Assembly (NCBI GenBank): GCA_963662155.1
Contig: OY759265.1
Location: 9,590,193-9,654,192, forward strand
Direction: 5' to 3'
Source of the DNA: Lamellibrachia columna
Lineage: Eukaryota; Annelida; Polychaeta; Sabellida; Siboglinidae
Length of the DNA: 64,000 nucleotides
Notes under the pieces: generated by a model
What the model was told of the DNA's origin: nothing
Databases searched by the model: none
What the model saw: only the letters and a program-made list of their open reading frames with translations
Shown here: positions 30,170-41,489 of the stretch, piece by piece
Layout: every line of letters begins with the position of its first letter
Numbering within the stretch: the first letter of the stretch is position 1
Program-made: the position numbers and the translations under genes

Positions 30170-30436
30170 ACAAACGTATTGTAGACATATATTAGGAAAC
30201 AGGTTTTGTTAATTATTAGTCAGAGGGAGTATTTAAGAGTAATTATATTAAGTTAGTTTCGGACTCTGTCAGGGAAGTCAGCGAGCGTTAATAGGGTTGT
30301 TTACCATTCGAAAATTGAGATAGCATAGTGAATAGTCAGTAACATTGGAATATTGGTTAGAATAAGTATTACTATTATAGATATATTGTTCACAAACTTC
30401 TTGTAGACATATATTAAGAAACCGTTTTTGTTAACA
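30170..30436 (+). repeat. 44-bp direct repeat upstream of the LINE
   Basis: CACAAACGTATTGTAGACAT (from 30170) recurs as CACAAACTTCTTGTAGACAT (from 30392), both continuing ATATTA(A/G)GAAAC and ending TTTTGTTAA. The copies are 222 bp apart. They may be repeat units of the 5' untranslated region of the LINE that follows. Confidence 0.5.
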
Positions 30437-30537
30437 AAGGTAGTATTTTTCCCGGATTCAAACTCAACGAGTGATAAAAGGGAGTTTGTTTACAGGTCGT
30501 GAATTCAACTCGTGCATCGAACTATCGTTTACATTGG

Positions 30538-30647
<110 letters not shown>

Positions 30648-30936
30648 ATAGTGATATATTTACTTAAATTACATACATAAGGTAATATCTGACATAGTGG
30701 TAGTTAACGTTTTCGGTAAAAAGGAATTAACAGCAGGATTTTAGCGTAAATTAGTACACACTGATTTCGTTGTTTTGTTACACAGTATTCTCCGTATTCG
30801 CTAGGTGACAGGTTTTTTTCTCATGCGAGCTTAATACAAGACATAGTTAGCAAGTATATTAGCCTAAAGTGTTCTTTTGACCACAAAAACAGCCTTATTC
30901 AAGGCTAACGTAGCAAACTAATTCAAACTAAATTGT

Positions 30937-32108
30937 ATGATGGCGCCGTGCAAACGGCAGTTAAAGGCCACAAATTAAGGCACTTAATTTGTGGCAGTTA
31001 CAGTAACTGGGTGGACTTCGTCAAGTCTGGGTGCGAGAAGTCCTGGGCTGAGGTCCAGGCAGATAGTTTTAGTTTTGAGTGTAGGGGATGTACGAAGATG
31101 AAGGAACTAGAGGTGGAGTTGGAAGAGCTGAAGCTGCTCGTTGTGACAATGGTGGGAAGGGAACAAGGGGGTTGTGCCAGTAGTTCCAGTGGGGGAACAG
31201 TAGATGATAAAGTGGGGAAAGACACAAGAGATGCTAGGGAGAGCTCACCTCAGCCTGGGAGGAAGCTGAGAGGAGGGAAGGTGACAGGTCGTAGGGAGAC
31301 GGGAAGGAAAGGAACGGGAGGGAAGACAACCGGAGTGAAGGAGAGGGGAGTAGGGGAGACAGGAGGGAAGGAGAAGGGAGTGGGGGAGACGGGAGGGAAA
31401 ACAACCGGAGTGAAGGTGAGGGGAGTGGGAGAGACGGGAGGGAAAACAACCGGAGTGAAGGAGAGGGGAGTGGGAGAGACAAGAGCAAAGGAGTGGGAAG
31501 TGGGGGAGACAGGAGGGAAGGGGTCAGGACAGAATGTGATGGAAGGGATCAAACGGAAGAGTTATTCTGCAGCAGTGATAGAGGGGGTGAGGAAGAGAGC
31601 GAGGGTGTTTGTGGGGGATTCGATAGTTAGGAAAACTGACAGAGTCTTAAACAAGGGAGATGATGTGGTGGTCTGCTTGCCTGGAGCCAAAATAGAGGCG
31701 ATAACTGAGAGGGTAAAAAACATCGTAGGTTCAGGTAAAGGTGGATCTGTTTTAGTACTCGTAGGGACAAATAACGTAGAGAGGGAGGGTACAACTGACA
31801 TAGTTAGGAAATGTAGGCAGTTGGTCAGAACACTAAAACAGACGCGGGTTGAGCAGGTAATACTGTCAGGGATTTTACCTGTAATGGGCAGGAGGGGTCA
31901 CAAATATCGAAATTGTCGGGGGATGGCAATTAACATGTTAGTCCAGAAGCTATGTAGGGAAGAGGAAGTTGGATTTGTGGATTTATGGGGAAGTTTTGTT
32001 GGGAGGGCTGATATGTACATGAAGGATGGGCTTCATCTAAGTGGAAAGGGGGCGGCAGTATTCGCGGACAAACTTTCAGCAGCAGTAGATAGTGACATGG
32101 GTAAATGA
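30937..32108 (+). pseudogene. CR1-type LINE ORF1: coiled coil, repeat region and SGNH esterase domain
   Basis: Likely starts at ATG 30937 (MMAPCKRQLK). An indel near 30970 shifts the frame, after which about 380 codons are open to TGA at 32106-32108. Order: Cys-containing N-terminus (CGSYSNWVDFVKSGCEKSW, FECRGCTK); short coiled coil (KMKELEVELEELKLLVV); low-complexity stretch of repeated TTGVKERGVGETGGK units; then an SGNH/GDSL-like domain with VFVGDSIV (block I Ser), LVLVGTNN (block III) and KDGLHLSGKG (Asp/His block). Esterase-bearing ORF1 is known from CR1/L2-group LINEs, where it may help RNP-membrane or RNP assembly. The internal repeats are DNA-level duplications of about 63 bp. Confidence 0.82.
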
Positions 32109-32130
32109 CAAATATTTTTGGAAGTAAACA

Positions 32131-35008
32131 TTGTTTAAACTAGAAGTGCAGGGGGGTTACCTAGAGGTGTCTCAAGCAGAACAAGAGGCCACTAGCACAG
32201 ATAAACCAATATTAAATCATCTGAAAAACATCTCTGAAAAAGGTTATAGATGCGTATGTTTAAATGCAAGGAGCATAGTAAATAAGAAAAACGAGTTAAA
32301 CATTATGGTAGAAGATATTGACCCTCACATAATTGGTATAACTGAATCATGGGCCAACACAGATATATCAGATGCTGAATTAGGACTGACAGGATACGTA
32401 ATGTTTAGGAAAGATCGAATAGGAAGAAGGGGCGGGGGAGTTATTTTATATGTTAAAGAATCTATTCAGGCTTATGAAATAAAACTAGAAAGGGAAGCAG
32501 ATTGCGATGAAGCTGTTTGGTGCAAAATTGTTTCAGGAAATTCAAAATTAACTGTTGGATTAGTTTACCGAAGTCCAAACATAAACGAAGAGGACAACAC
32601 AAAAATAAAAAACGCTATAAAGGAAGTTAGTAAAGGGGATTGTATCATAATGGGAGATTTTAACCATGGACACATACAATGGAATTCTCTAGAGAGCACA
32701 GGGATTGAGGACCAACAATTTCTATTTTTAATCCAGGATAGCTTTCTTACTCAGCACGTTACCAACCAGGGGAGAAAATGTATTAGATATAGTTTTGTCA
32801 TCTCAAAAGAATTAGTGGACAACGTAAAAATATTTGAACCATTGGGTAACAGTGACCATAATCAAATACATTTTGACATCAATGTAAAATCAGAAAGTAA
32901 AAATAAGAAAGCGTACAAGAGAAACTTCCACAAAGGTAACTACAAAGATATGAGAAAATACTTAGCAAAGCTAGATTGGAATAACATGCTGATGAATAAG
33001 ACCGCAATTGAATGTTGGAATATTCTAAAATATGAAATTGAGAGTATCATCGATAAATTTGTTCCCTTCCAAAAACAAGGAAAACGGTGTAGAAAGAAAC
33101 ACTTGTCAAAAGAGGCTATTAGAAAAATAGTGTTAAAACAAACTATGTGGAGGGTTTATAGGCGTACCAGAAAGGAAGAAGATTATGCAAATTACAAAGA
33201 GGCACTTAATGCAGCTACAACTGAAATCAGACAATCTAGAAGAAGCTATGAGCAAAAACTAGCATGTAACATAAAACATGACAGCAAGAGTTTTTATGCA
33301 TATGTCAGGAGTAAACAAAACGTACAAGACAAGGTTGGACCTCTAGAAGACAGTTATGGAAATATAGTATCACAGGGGTTTTTAATGGCGGTAGACCTAA
33401 ATGGTTACTTCAGTTCAGTGTTTACCAAAGAAGATATTAGTTCATTACCAGTTGCTGATGCTAAATTTCAGGAGGCTAAATCTGACTATTTAGGTCCGTT
33501 AATTGTAACTCCAGAATTGGTAGCTAAGAAAATAAAGACAATGAAGGATAACAAATCACCGGGAGTGGATGGGATTCCTCCAAAATTACTAATGGAAACA
33601 GTAGAACAAATCAGTATACCACTTGCAAGAGTATTCAACTTGTCATTAAAAGAGGGAGTTGTTCCGTTTGAATGGAAAGAAGCAAACATCATACCATTAT
33701 TTAAAAAGGGTTCGAGAAATAAGTCAGAAAATTACAGACCAGTGAGTTTAACGTCAGTGATTTGTAAATTATTAGAAAGGTTAATTAAAGACCATATGGT
33801 GGACTTCCTCGTTAAGCATAAATTATTAAATTCATCTCAACATGGATTCCTTAAAGCGAGGTCATGCTTAACAAATATGTTATGTTTTTGGAAGAAATCA
33901 CTAAGTGGATAGACGTGGGATCGCCAGTAGATATTATCTACTTAGATTTTCAGAAAGCTTTTGACAAAGTGCCACATCAAAGATTACTACTTAAATTAAA
34001 AGCCCATGGTATCGGGGATAGCATAACTGACTGGATAGAACAATGGCTGACTGACAGAAGACAACGAGTTGTAGTAGATGGAGAAGTTTCAACTTGGAAA
34101 TCGGTTTTGAGTGGGGTACCTCAAGGATCAGTATTAGGACCTATATTATTCTTAATTTATATCAATGACTTGGACGACAGTATAACAAGTAACGTACTGA
34201 AATTTGCGGACGACACAAAACTGTTTAGAAAAGTTAATACTGATGGTGATAAACAACATTTACAAAACGATCTAGACAGATTAGTGAAATGGTCTGAGAA
34301 ATGGCAGATGCTGTTCAATTTTGGGAAATGTAAATGCCTACATACAGGACATGGGAACTTGAATGTAAACTATAAAATGGGAGATACTGTTCTGGGTACT
34401 ACTGTAAAAGAAAAGGACTTACAATAAGCGCTGATATGAAAGTTTCAGAGCAGTGTGGTATTGCAGCTTCAAAGGGTAATCAAATTCTTGGATTGATTAG
34501 AAGAAACATAACATAAAAGGGAAAAAAGTTAATTATACCTTTTTATAAAGCAGTAGTTAGACCTCATTTAGAATACTGTATACAAGCATGGAGACCATAT
34601 CGTAAGAAGGATATAGATACGCTTGAACGCATACAAAGGAGAGCAACTAAAATGATTCCAGAACTTAGAGACCTTAGTTATGAAGAATGCCTGAAAGAAT
34701 GTGGTTTAACAACTCTAGAGACAAGGAGGTTAAGAGGAGATCAGATTGAAGTTTTTAAGATATTGAAGGGGTATGAAAATATTGATAGAAATATGTTTTT
34801 CTCACTCAAGAAGGATAGCAGAACTAGAGGACATGAGGTAAAATTAGTAAAGGATCAATGTAGATTGGACATCAGGAAGGACTCGTTCTCACAGAGGACA
34901 ATAAATGAATGGAACAAATTTTTTTCTACAGATTGTGTAACTGCTAGCAGCGTGAATATGTTTAAAAACAAGGTTGACACATATCACAGGAGGGCGGGTT
35001 ATAAGTAA
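32131..35008 (+). pseudogene. CR1-type LINE ORF2: endonuclease and reverse transcriptase, broken
   Basis: The first frame (to 33912) has an apurinic-type endonuclease (CLNARSIVNKKNEL, GITESW, GDFNHGHIQW, NSDHNQIHFDI) and the start of the transcriptase (SPGVDGIPPKLL, NYRPVSLTSVICKLLERLI). A 1-base loss in a T run near 33890 shifts to the next frame (33864-34427), with DFQKAFDKVPH, SGVPQGSVLGPILFLIYIND and the catalytic KFADDTKLF. A small deletion near 34420 and an in-frame stop near 34515 break it again before the C-terminal part (IPELRDLSYEEC, ending about 35008). The copy is not functional, but the three lesions are small, so it is fairly young. Confidence 0.9.
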
Positions 35009-35267
35009 ATGAACATTGTTGGACTCTCGATAAGCCAATGGCTTCCTTGTCCACTTGCCATCTGGGCCTTTGGCTTGGATGGCAAATCATGTTAAATCTT
35101 GTTAAATCTAATTTGGATGATGGGAATTCGAATGAAGCATGTAAACTGACAATGCCAATCGCGTAACAGTTTAGCATGTGGACTGACTATACATACTTTA
35201 TATGTAAATCTCAGCTACTCAAGACATTGCCATTAAAAAGTATTACAAAAACAATAGACAGTGAATT

Positions 35268-35395
35268 AACTTACAATTAGTGCTGATGGGACGTTTCAAG
35301 AGCACTGTTAGATTGCTATACTGGTACTTCAAATCCAGTACTTCGATATAATATTCTTATAAGGAGAGTGTTTCAATCATAGTGTTTCAATATAT
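35268..35395 (+). mobile_element. Diverged fragment resembling the LINE C-terminal region
   Basis: ACTTACAATTAGTGCTGATG and following bases resemble 34417-34500 of the LINE above (ACTTACAATAAGCGCTGATA), with many substitutions. Probably an older relict of the same family. Confidence 0.35.
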
Positions 35396-35929
35396 ACAAA
35401 ACTGCAAATTTGAACTTACCAAGATTGATAACAACAATTAAAGAAATGGAAGTATTGATGTATAAAATGTTTTTTTTTTGCAACCATAAATGTAAAATCC
35501 AGTCATGTGGTAATAATCATTTCAACATATTCTAAGTTATAATAAATGCAATTATATTTACCATTCACTTGGACACTAGCTTGTTATAAATATAATTCTT
35601 ATAATCACGTACATGCATGCACCACATCTTTATTTTCAGACTGCCTCAAAGATGTGATAAATCACATGCTTCACCGTGAACGTCATGAGTGGAAATCACA
35701 TGGATTTATGGAACCATAAACATCTGAAAGCAGTTTTTAATTACTAAATCATAGTTGATGATCCATAACACACATCTAAAGGTAACACTGAGGCTGAGTG
35801 ATGGACATGGCTCAATGGATGAAGCACACAAAAATGCTCTTTGTACTGGACTACACCAGTGCTAGTATCCAGCATTTGTAAACAAAAACGTTATAATATT
35901 TTGTTTACCATTTGATACTTACATAATTT

Positions 35930-36204
35930 TATTGCTCTTAATGTAATTTATCATTTAAATTATTTTATTCCATGTATACATTTTAGTTGTAATGCCCTTA
36001 AATGCCTTTAAATTGTACTTGTATTTTTAACTGTTTTATTTGATGTATTATTTTTAGTTGTATTGTTCTTAATTAATTTATTATTTTAATTATTTAACTG
36101 CCTATATACGTTTAGCTGTATTGTTACTGTATTGTAAAGCGCCATAGAGCACCATGTGATTATGGCGCTATATAAATATCGTATTTTATTATTATTATTA
36201 TTAC
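35930..36204 (+). mobile_element. L2/CR1-type LINE 3' tail
   Basis: AT-rich 3' UTR ending in GTAAAGCGCCATAGAGCACC, ATGGCGCTATATAAATA and a TTATTATTATT tail. The same ending (GCGCC...GGCGCTATATAA plus TTA repeats) is at 45655-45719 and, in reverse, at 38637-38700. No coding part remains. Confidence 0.65.
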
Positions 36205-36625
36205 TTGACTTCCTCGTGGTGACTTGTTTGCAATTTACTTACTTTCTCTGCAAGTATGAATTTTGTTTGATGTGGAGGCTTCACCTGGGTTGCTGATTTT
36301 TGTTAATACAGTGAAGAGATTGTAAATAGCATGCACAGTTCTTGTGGCCATGAAGAAAGACAAGACTTACTCTACGTTGTTATTTAATTACCTTGAGATT
36401 GGTAATATATTGATTCATTGTCTAATTTTATTGTAATTTAATTGTAATGTCATGGTTGGGCAATGTGGTGGCTCCGCCAAGTGACCACGACTGGCATTAG
36501 TGTTCATTGTGATCAGCCAATAGGTGGTGATATGGTTGGTAACCAGTTTACTCTAAGTACTACGCAGGCTATGTAGTCTCATTCTTTAACATACATATTT
36601 TATTCTAATTGTTTCAACTTTAGTT

Positions 36626-36750
<125 letters not shown>

Positions 36751-36847
36751 AAGCAATGGATACGGTTATAGGAATGTCAGTTTAGTTCACTGTGTACACA
36801 CTTTCACCATCATACTAAATAAGACATCGTGTTGTAATCTTGGATTT

Positions 36848-36848
<1 letters not shown>

Positions 36849-36904
<56 letters not shown>

Positions 36905-36908
36905 CGAG

Positions 36909-37007
<99 letters not shown>

Positions 37008-37018
37008 AATCAGATAGC

Positions 37019-37071
<53 letters not shown>
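36849..37071. repeat. (GA)n microsatellite
   Basis: About 220 bp of GA dinucleotides on the plus strand, interrupted by GCGAGAGCGAGAGCGAG near 36899 and CAATCAGATAGCGC near 37006. Long RE-repeat and SL-repeat open frames here are artefacts of the dinucleotide run. Confidence 0.96.
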
Positions 37072-37073
<2 letters not shown>

Positions 37074-37739
37074 CACATGGTTTACAGTAAGGGTTTTTAT
37101 TATTGGTGGTCATCATTATAGACACTGCGTGACAACAGTTACACTGAGTCTCGGTGGGCTGTGAACAGGGTCAAAGTATACACAATAAAGATTGTTGAGT
37201 TACACTATTGGAGATTCCTTCCTCACTTGAAGGGGAGCCCAGATTGAAGGGGGAATAACGTCGCGCGTGTGGCTCGTGACAGTAACTGTTCACTGTGTCA
37301 ATTTAACATTTATAGCTATTTTGCTTTAAAGTATTATTATGTTATGACTTTATTTAGCAATTGCATATGTGATGAGTCATTTCACGTAAAATATGCTTAT
37401 ACAGTTTATATTAGTGAATCTCCGAGGGCGTAGCAGGAAATGGGAGGTTAGTCCTATTTTTTTGTTGGAGGTGAGAGGTTGAGATCAATGCCACACCCCC
37501 TCATCAGTGGAGCAGCCTTACTCAATATTACATTCAGGTTACGTCAAACAGTGCGCCAGTACAAAAGCTTGTGTGCGAAAGCTTGTGTGCGCGTTTATTA
37601 GTTTCTAAAAAGTGCTGCAAGCTGTCGGGTTAGGAAGACAAACAAATTGCACGCATATCTGTTTATTGTTTAGTGATCCCGTAACCTGCCTGGGTGGCAG
37701 GGGCGCTGCTCCAATGAACGTTGCACACGTCGGCTCCAG

Positions 37740-39555
37740 TCTTGGCGGTTGTGTGCTAGTGCCTGAATCACGTTGTCGCACGGCTAATGAGACTGATGGT
37801 TCGACAATTCTGACATTATTGTAAGTTTCCTTTCTTGGGAAGAATGATTATCAGTGATTGAGTCCATATTATTGGTCACTCTCCAGTGTACCAGATTTTG
37901 TTGCAGATGTTGGTGAAGATGTCTATCACCGCTTCTACTCCCTTCTTTAACAGCTCCGCTGGAATGTTGTCGTTTCCCGCAGCTTTCCCATTCTTCAATG
38001 ATCTTACTGTCTCAATTTCTTCGCGTAGAATTGGTTAGTCGTCCTCGTTTGACGATTCTTGTCTGGCTAGTACACTGGGGTCTCCTTTGGTCTGGTAATT
38101 GTATAGTTCTGAACAGTACTCCGTCCATCTGTTACTGACGTCTTTTTCTTTAGTGAGGCATTTCCCTTCTTTGTCTTGAATGGTGTTGACTTTTACCTGC
38201 CTTTGCTTCGTCAGTCCTTTCACGACTTGGTAAGCTTTCTTGCTGTTTTTGTTGGTAAGGCAGTCTTCAATTTCCGTGCACTGTTTTTCTATCTAGTCCT
38301 CTTTGGCCTTTTTCATCCCCTTCCTGATCTTCTTGCTGATCTCGCTGTACTTTGCTGCTCCTTCTTCCGTGTTCATTTTTTCTTCAAGTCTCTTTCAAGA
38401 ATTTCTTCTGTGACCCAGGGTTTGGACTTTCGGCGGTACTTTCCTAGGATGTCACTTGCTGTTTCTATCAACACAGCGTTAAAGTTGGTGGTCATCGCTT
38501 CTAGGTTTTCTTCAAGCGTGATCAGTGGTGCAAACTTCCCGCCAATTGTTGCTTGGAATGATTGCGAAATAGCAGGGTCCATCAGTTTGTCCAAGTTAAA
38601 CTTGAGTCTGGTGTTCTTGGGCTTGTTGGTCTTCTTAATAATAATAATAATAATTAGAGCACTTTTAGAGCGCCATGGATCCAGGTGACCCTGTTCAAAG
38701 GCGCTGACACAAACATAGTTAAAGACAGTCACGATTAAAAAATAAATAAATAAATAAAAACATAAAAAAACAGCAAATCCAAGTTCATAGGACATAGCAC
38801 TAAAAGTCGAATAAATTTGACAGTTAAGAATAATAAGCGCGTTTAAACAAGATAGTTTTTAAGAGTCTTTTAAAAGTGTATAGAGAGTCACATTTTCGCA
38901 TCTCATGGGGAAGACTGTTCCACTGGCGAGGAGCAGCGATGCAGAAGGCACGATCACCATAATGGCGGAGATGTGCACTGCGTACAGTCAGAAGAGAGTC
39001 TGATGAGGATCGCAATGTTCTGCAGGGTTGGTAAAACTGGAGCAGGTCTGCAATGTAGCTCGGCGCAAGCAGATGAAGAGCTTTGAACGTCATCAGTAAG
39101 ACCTTGTATTCAATACGGTACCGGACAGGAAGCCAATGGAGAGTCTCAGTGTTCTTCAGCTGTACTCTAAAGTTCATCATCACAAGATCGTGGACACTTC
39201 CTATGTCCGCTCTTGTGAAGCCCTTGTTTTGGCTCTGTTGATCCCGGATCGGAACCGTTTCCGTATCAGGATGTAGTCGATCTGACTGTGATGTATTCCG
39301 TTAGGTGCGTGCCAGGTCCATCTTCGGGGTGCTTTATGTTCTCCAGGTGTGTTAGCAAGGACCACGTTGTTGTAGTTGACAAATTCCAGCATGCGTAGCA
39401 ATCTCTCATTGGTTGTGGCAGTACAGAAAGGACCGCATGAATATTTACAGTCTGCCTGTGCATCGGCACCCACGTTAGCATTCCAGTCACCCTGGATGAT
39501 CAGTGTCCTTCTTGTCTACCCTGTCGATGATGTCCTGGAGTTGGGTGTAGAATTC
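37740..39555 (-). mobile_element. RTE-type non-LTR retrotransposon fragment, interrupted
   Basis: Read on the minus strand: endonuclease part near 39550-39160 (GPFCTATTNERLLRMLEFVN, RRWTWHAPNGIHHSQIDYIL, RKRFRSGINRAKTR, VMMNFRVQLK). After the inserted L2 piece, KTNKPKNTRLKFNLDKLMDP, KPWVTEEILE, KGLTKQRQVKVNTIQDKEGK, VSNRWTEYCSELYN and, near 37990-37760, NGKAAGNDNIPAELL and IILPKKGN. Several stops and frameshifts are present, and the transcriptase core is missing beyond about 37740. The segment 37560-37740 may be a rejoined 3' part (NRQDWSRRVQRSLEQ resembles an RTE C-terminus), but that is weak. Confidence 0.8.
38637..39151 (-). mobile_element. L2/CR1-type LINE 3' fragment nested in the RTE copy
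   Basis: On the minus strand it encodes ETLHWLPVRYRIEYKVLLMT, FKALHLLAPSYIADLLQFY, SAHLRHYGDRAFCIAAPRQW and NSLPHEMRKC, the usual C-terminus of L2-type ORF2. It ends in AGCGCC-type 3' sequence and ATTATTATT repeats. It splits the RTE reading between VQLK and KTNK, and TTCTT on each side (38632-38636, 39152-39156) is a likely target duplication. Confidence 0.85.
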
Positions 39556-39797
39556 TTCTATTTGTTTGCACGCATGTCACGCTTGTGCAACTCCAAACCC
39601 ATGCAACACAGATTCTGCACATCTACGAAATCAACCGATGCTCGATTGACACAAGAACATGCGAGACTGACAGCGTAGTCCAGCAGCCGAGGGGCGTAAC
39701 CCCTTTTTGCCTGATATAGTTTTTTTCTTTGTTGATTGTTCATCTCTAGCATGTACATGACATCCAGGGGTGTGGAGTTCTCACCCTTGAGCATTTT

Positions 39798-40802
39798 GAA
39801 AAACGCTTCACTTGTGGGTGCTAATGAATACAGCTCTGGTACGGAAGCCTTGCTTCTGCTTACTTTAGAAAACCACATTTGTTGGCGTGCTTCCGTCATC
39901 GAATGACATCTTTGCTGACCATACCAGGCCAACATGAAGTGTGTGGCCTAGTCCACTACTTCCGAAAACGGTGGTCCGCCTGTGATCTTTGTTTGTGGTG
40001 ACGGTTAGGAAGACTTTTTGTGGTTGTAGGCGAGCTGTGCAACGTAGTGTGTAGACCCTGCTTGCTCCTTTGTCCCTGCCGCGTCGGGTTGCCTCCTTGG
40101 TACTGCCCTCAATGTATTTGTCAAACACCAGGCAGACGTCACTTTTCGCCAAGTGACCGTGTAGGTAACTGCGGAACCGGACAAGGTAGTCGTGGACAGT
40201 GCCAGATGTTGGCCAAGGCACTAGCCAGAGGACAGCGCACCCATCGAGGAACGTTGCCTGCACATCTTGTTCAGCCAGCCGTCTTGACACTTCCACCTTA
40301 AGCGCATTCTTGAGATTAGATTTCGTTTTGGCATCCCTCATATTTCCATTTTCATCGAACATAGACGTAGGAATAGGTGATAGTTCATGGCCCATTAACG
40401 TGGTTGTGCCAAGATCGCGTGCGCTAGACTGCAAGCCCATGGCTCGTGCGCGAGACTGCAAGCCCATGGCTCGTGCGCAAATGGTTTCCGTATCAAACAC
40501 TTTAGCATCTCCGACTTTAATGTCTTGATCGTCTCCTTTGATTCTTGCGGCTGTTTCTTCTTTGTGCGAAGTTTGGGCAGGTATGCAAGCTGTAAGCCCA
40601 AGTTTTTAAGAATTTCCGGTTTCAGAGTTATTCCAATTATCCCACTCTGTCCATGACCATACCTCATGAAGGTAGTTTCAATGGCCATGTCACTCCAAAT
40701 GCCATTGAACAGACCAGCGTTGTGGTGCATCGTGTTCCATAGTTCGTAGATAGGAGAGTGCGTACCGAGCATAGTGGATATTTGCCCTGCGGCAAAGAAC
40801 AA
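39798..40802 (-). pseudogene. Broken copy of an unnamed repetitive gene family (central part)
   Basis: Minus-strand frames read, in order: IYELWNTMHHNAGLFNGIWS then DMAIETTFMRYGHGQSGIIG; after a frameshift, FDTETICARAMGLQS (with a short tandem duplication), MGHELSPIPTSMFDENGNMR, ATFLDGCAVLWLVPWPTSG, VCLVFDKYIEGSTKEATRRG; after another frameshift, SMTEARQQMWFSKVSRSKAS and LYSLAPTSEAF. I recognise this arrangement from uncharacterised multi-copy proteins in marine invertebrate genomes. Their function is not known to me. Stops and frameshifts show that this copy is dead. The piece stops abruptly at 40802, next to a C-terminal piece in the opposite orientation. Confidence 0.7.
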
Positions 40803-41053
40803 AGGGACCAGGAGGAGGGGACTACTGCGCTAAGTCCAACTACTGTCCCCCCAGACACCTCGTTAGCCCCAACTGGGTTGCTAAAGCTGATCAAGTGCTC
40901 ATGTCGGAGTGAAATGCCATGTAGCACGAACAAGTGCAGCTGCAACAGCTCTGACATGGCATGCACACCATGTTGCGCATGCCAGGGTGGACAGGCCAAA
41001 ATGAGAGCGGCAAGTACGTCCTACATGATGAAGATGAAGAGGACTGATGCTTA
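40795..41053 (+). pseudogene. C-terminal Cys-rich part of the same unnamed family, inverted
   Basis: Plus-strand frame: EEGTTALSPTTVPPDTSLAP then TGLLKLIKCSCRSEMPCSTN, KCSCNSSDMACTPCCACQGG, ending MKRTDA with stop TAG at 41051. The closely spaced Cys pairs suggest a small zinc-binding module. In intact relatives, as I recall them, this follows the SLPPTTEAF segment on the same strand. Here it points away from it, so an inversion breakpoint lies near 40797. Confidence 0.68.
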
Positions 41054-41489
41054 GAAGGGTAAGAATTTCACAAGATGCTGATCTTATGTAATTCTCCTCA
41101 TATGATAACACATGGAAAATAAATGTTGTCATGTTCTGATGTTTTTTGTTCGCGGAACATGAAATTGTCTTTTTTCGCATAGTCGGCAACCATTTATAGC
41201 ATATACTTATGGTCGCCATCTTGTTTTCTTTACATTTGTTCATATCAATTATGGTGGAATTGAATTCCTCATGTCTGGAAACAGATAAAATAACATTTCA
41301 ATCATGTCTGTATCTTGTCTGGTTGCGAAGATATGATAAAAAGTTGATTTTGCAGGCCATTTTGGATTTTGTTTTAATGCTCAAGGGTGAGAACTCCACA
41401 CACCCCTGGATGTCATTATATACATGCTAGAGATGAATAATCAACAAAGAAAAAACTATATCAGACAAAAAGGGGTTATATAAAAAAAA

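Larger units (their letters stand above)
30930..35180 (+). mobile_element. CR1-type non-LTR retrotransposon, near full length
   Basis: ORF1 and ORF2 are followed by a 3' UTR starting AAGCCAATGGCTTCCTTGTCC (35031 onward), a phrase typical of CR1-type tails. Exact ends and target duplication could not be fixed. The 5' end may extend upstream into the direct repeats at 30170-30436. Confidence 0.82.
39689..41481. repeat. Inverted arms flanking the rearranged gene copy
   Basis: About 105 bp at 39692-39797, in reverse complement, matches 41374-41481 with roughly 90% identity by eye. Reading inward, both begin TAACCCCTTTTTG(C/T)CTGA, then TATAGTTTTTT, TTGTTGATT(A/G)TTCATC, CTAGCATGTA and TGACATCCAGGGGTG. 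They sit at the outer sides of the two oppositely oriented gene pieces. They could be terminal inverted repeats or the two sides of an inverted duplication. No clear target duplication was seen. Confidence 0.65.

Noticed and set aside
31234..31552. Minus-strand open frames rich in Ser, Leu and Pro opposite LINE ORF1
   Set aside because: Shadow of the repeated GETGGK linker on the coding strand.
36787..37125. Ser-Leu and Arg-Glu repeat proteins
   Set aside because: Direct translation of a GA dinucleotide run.
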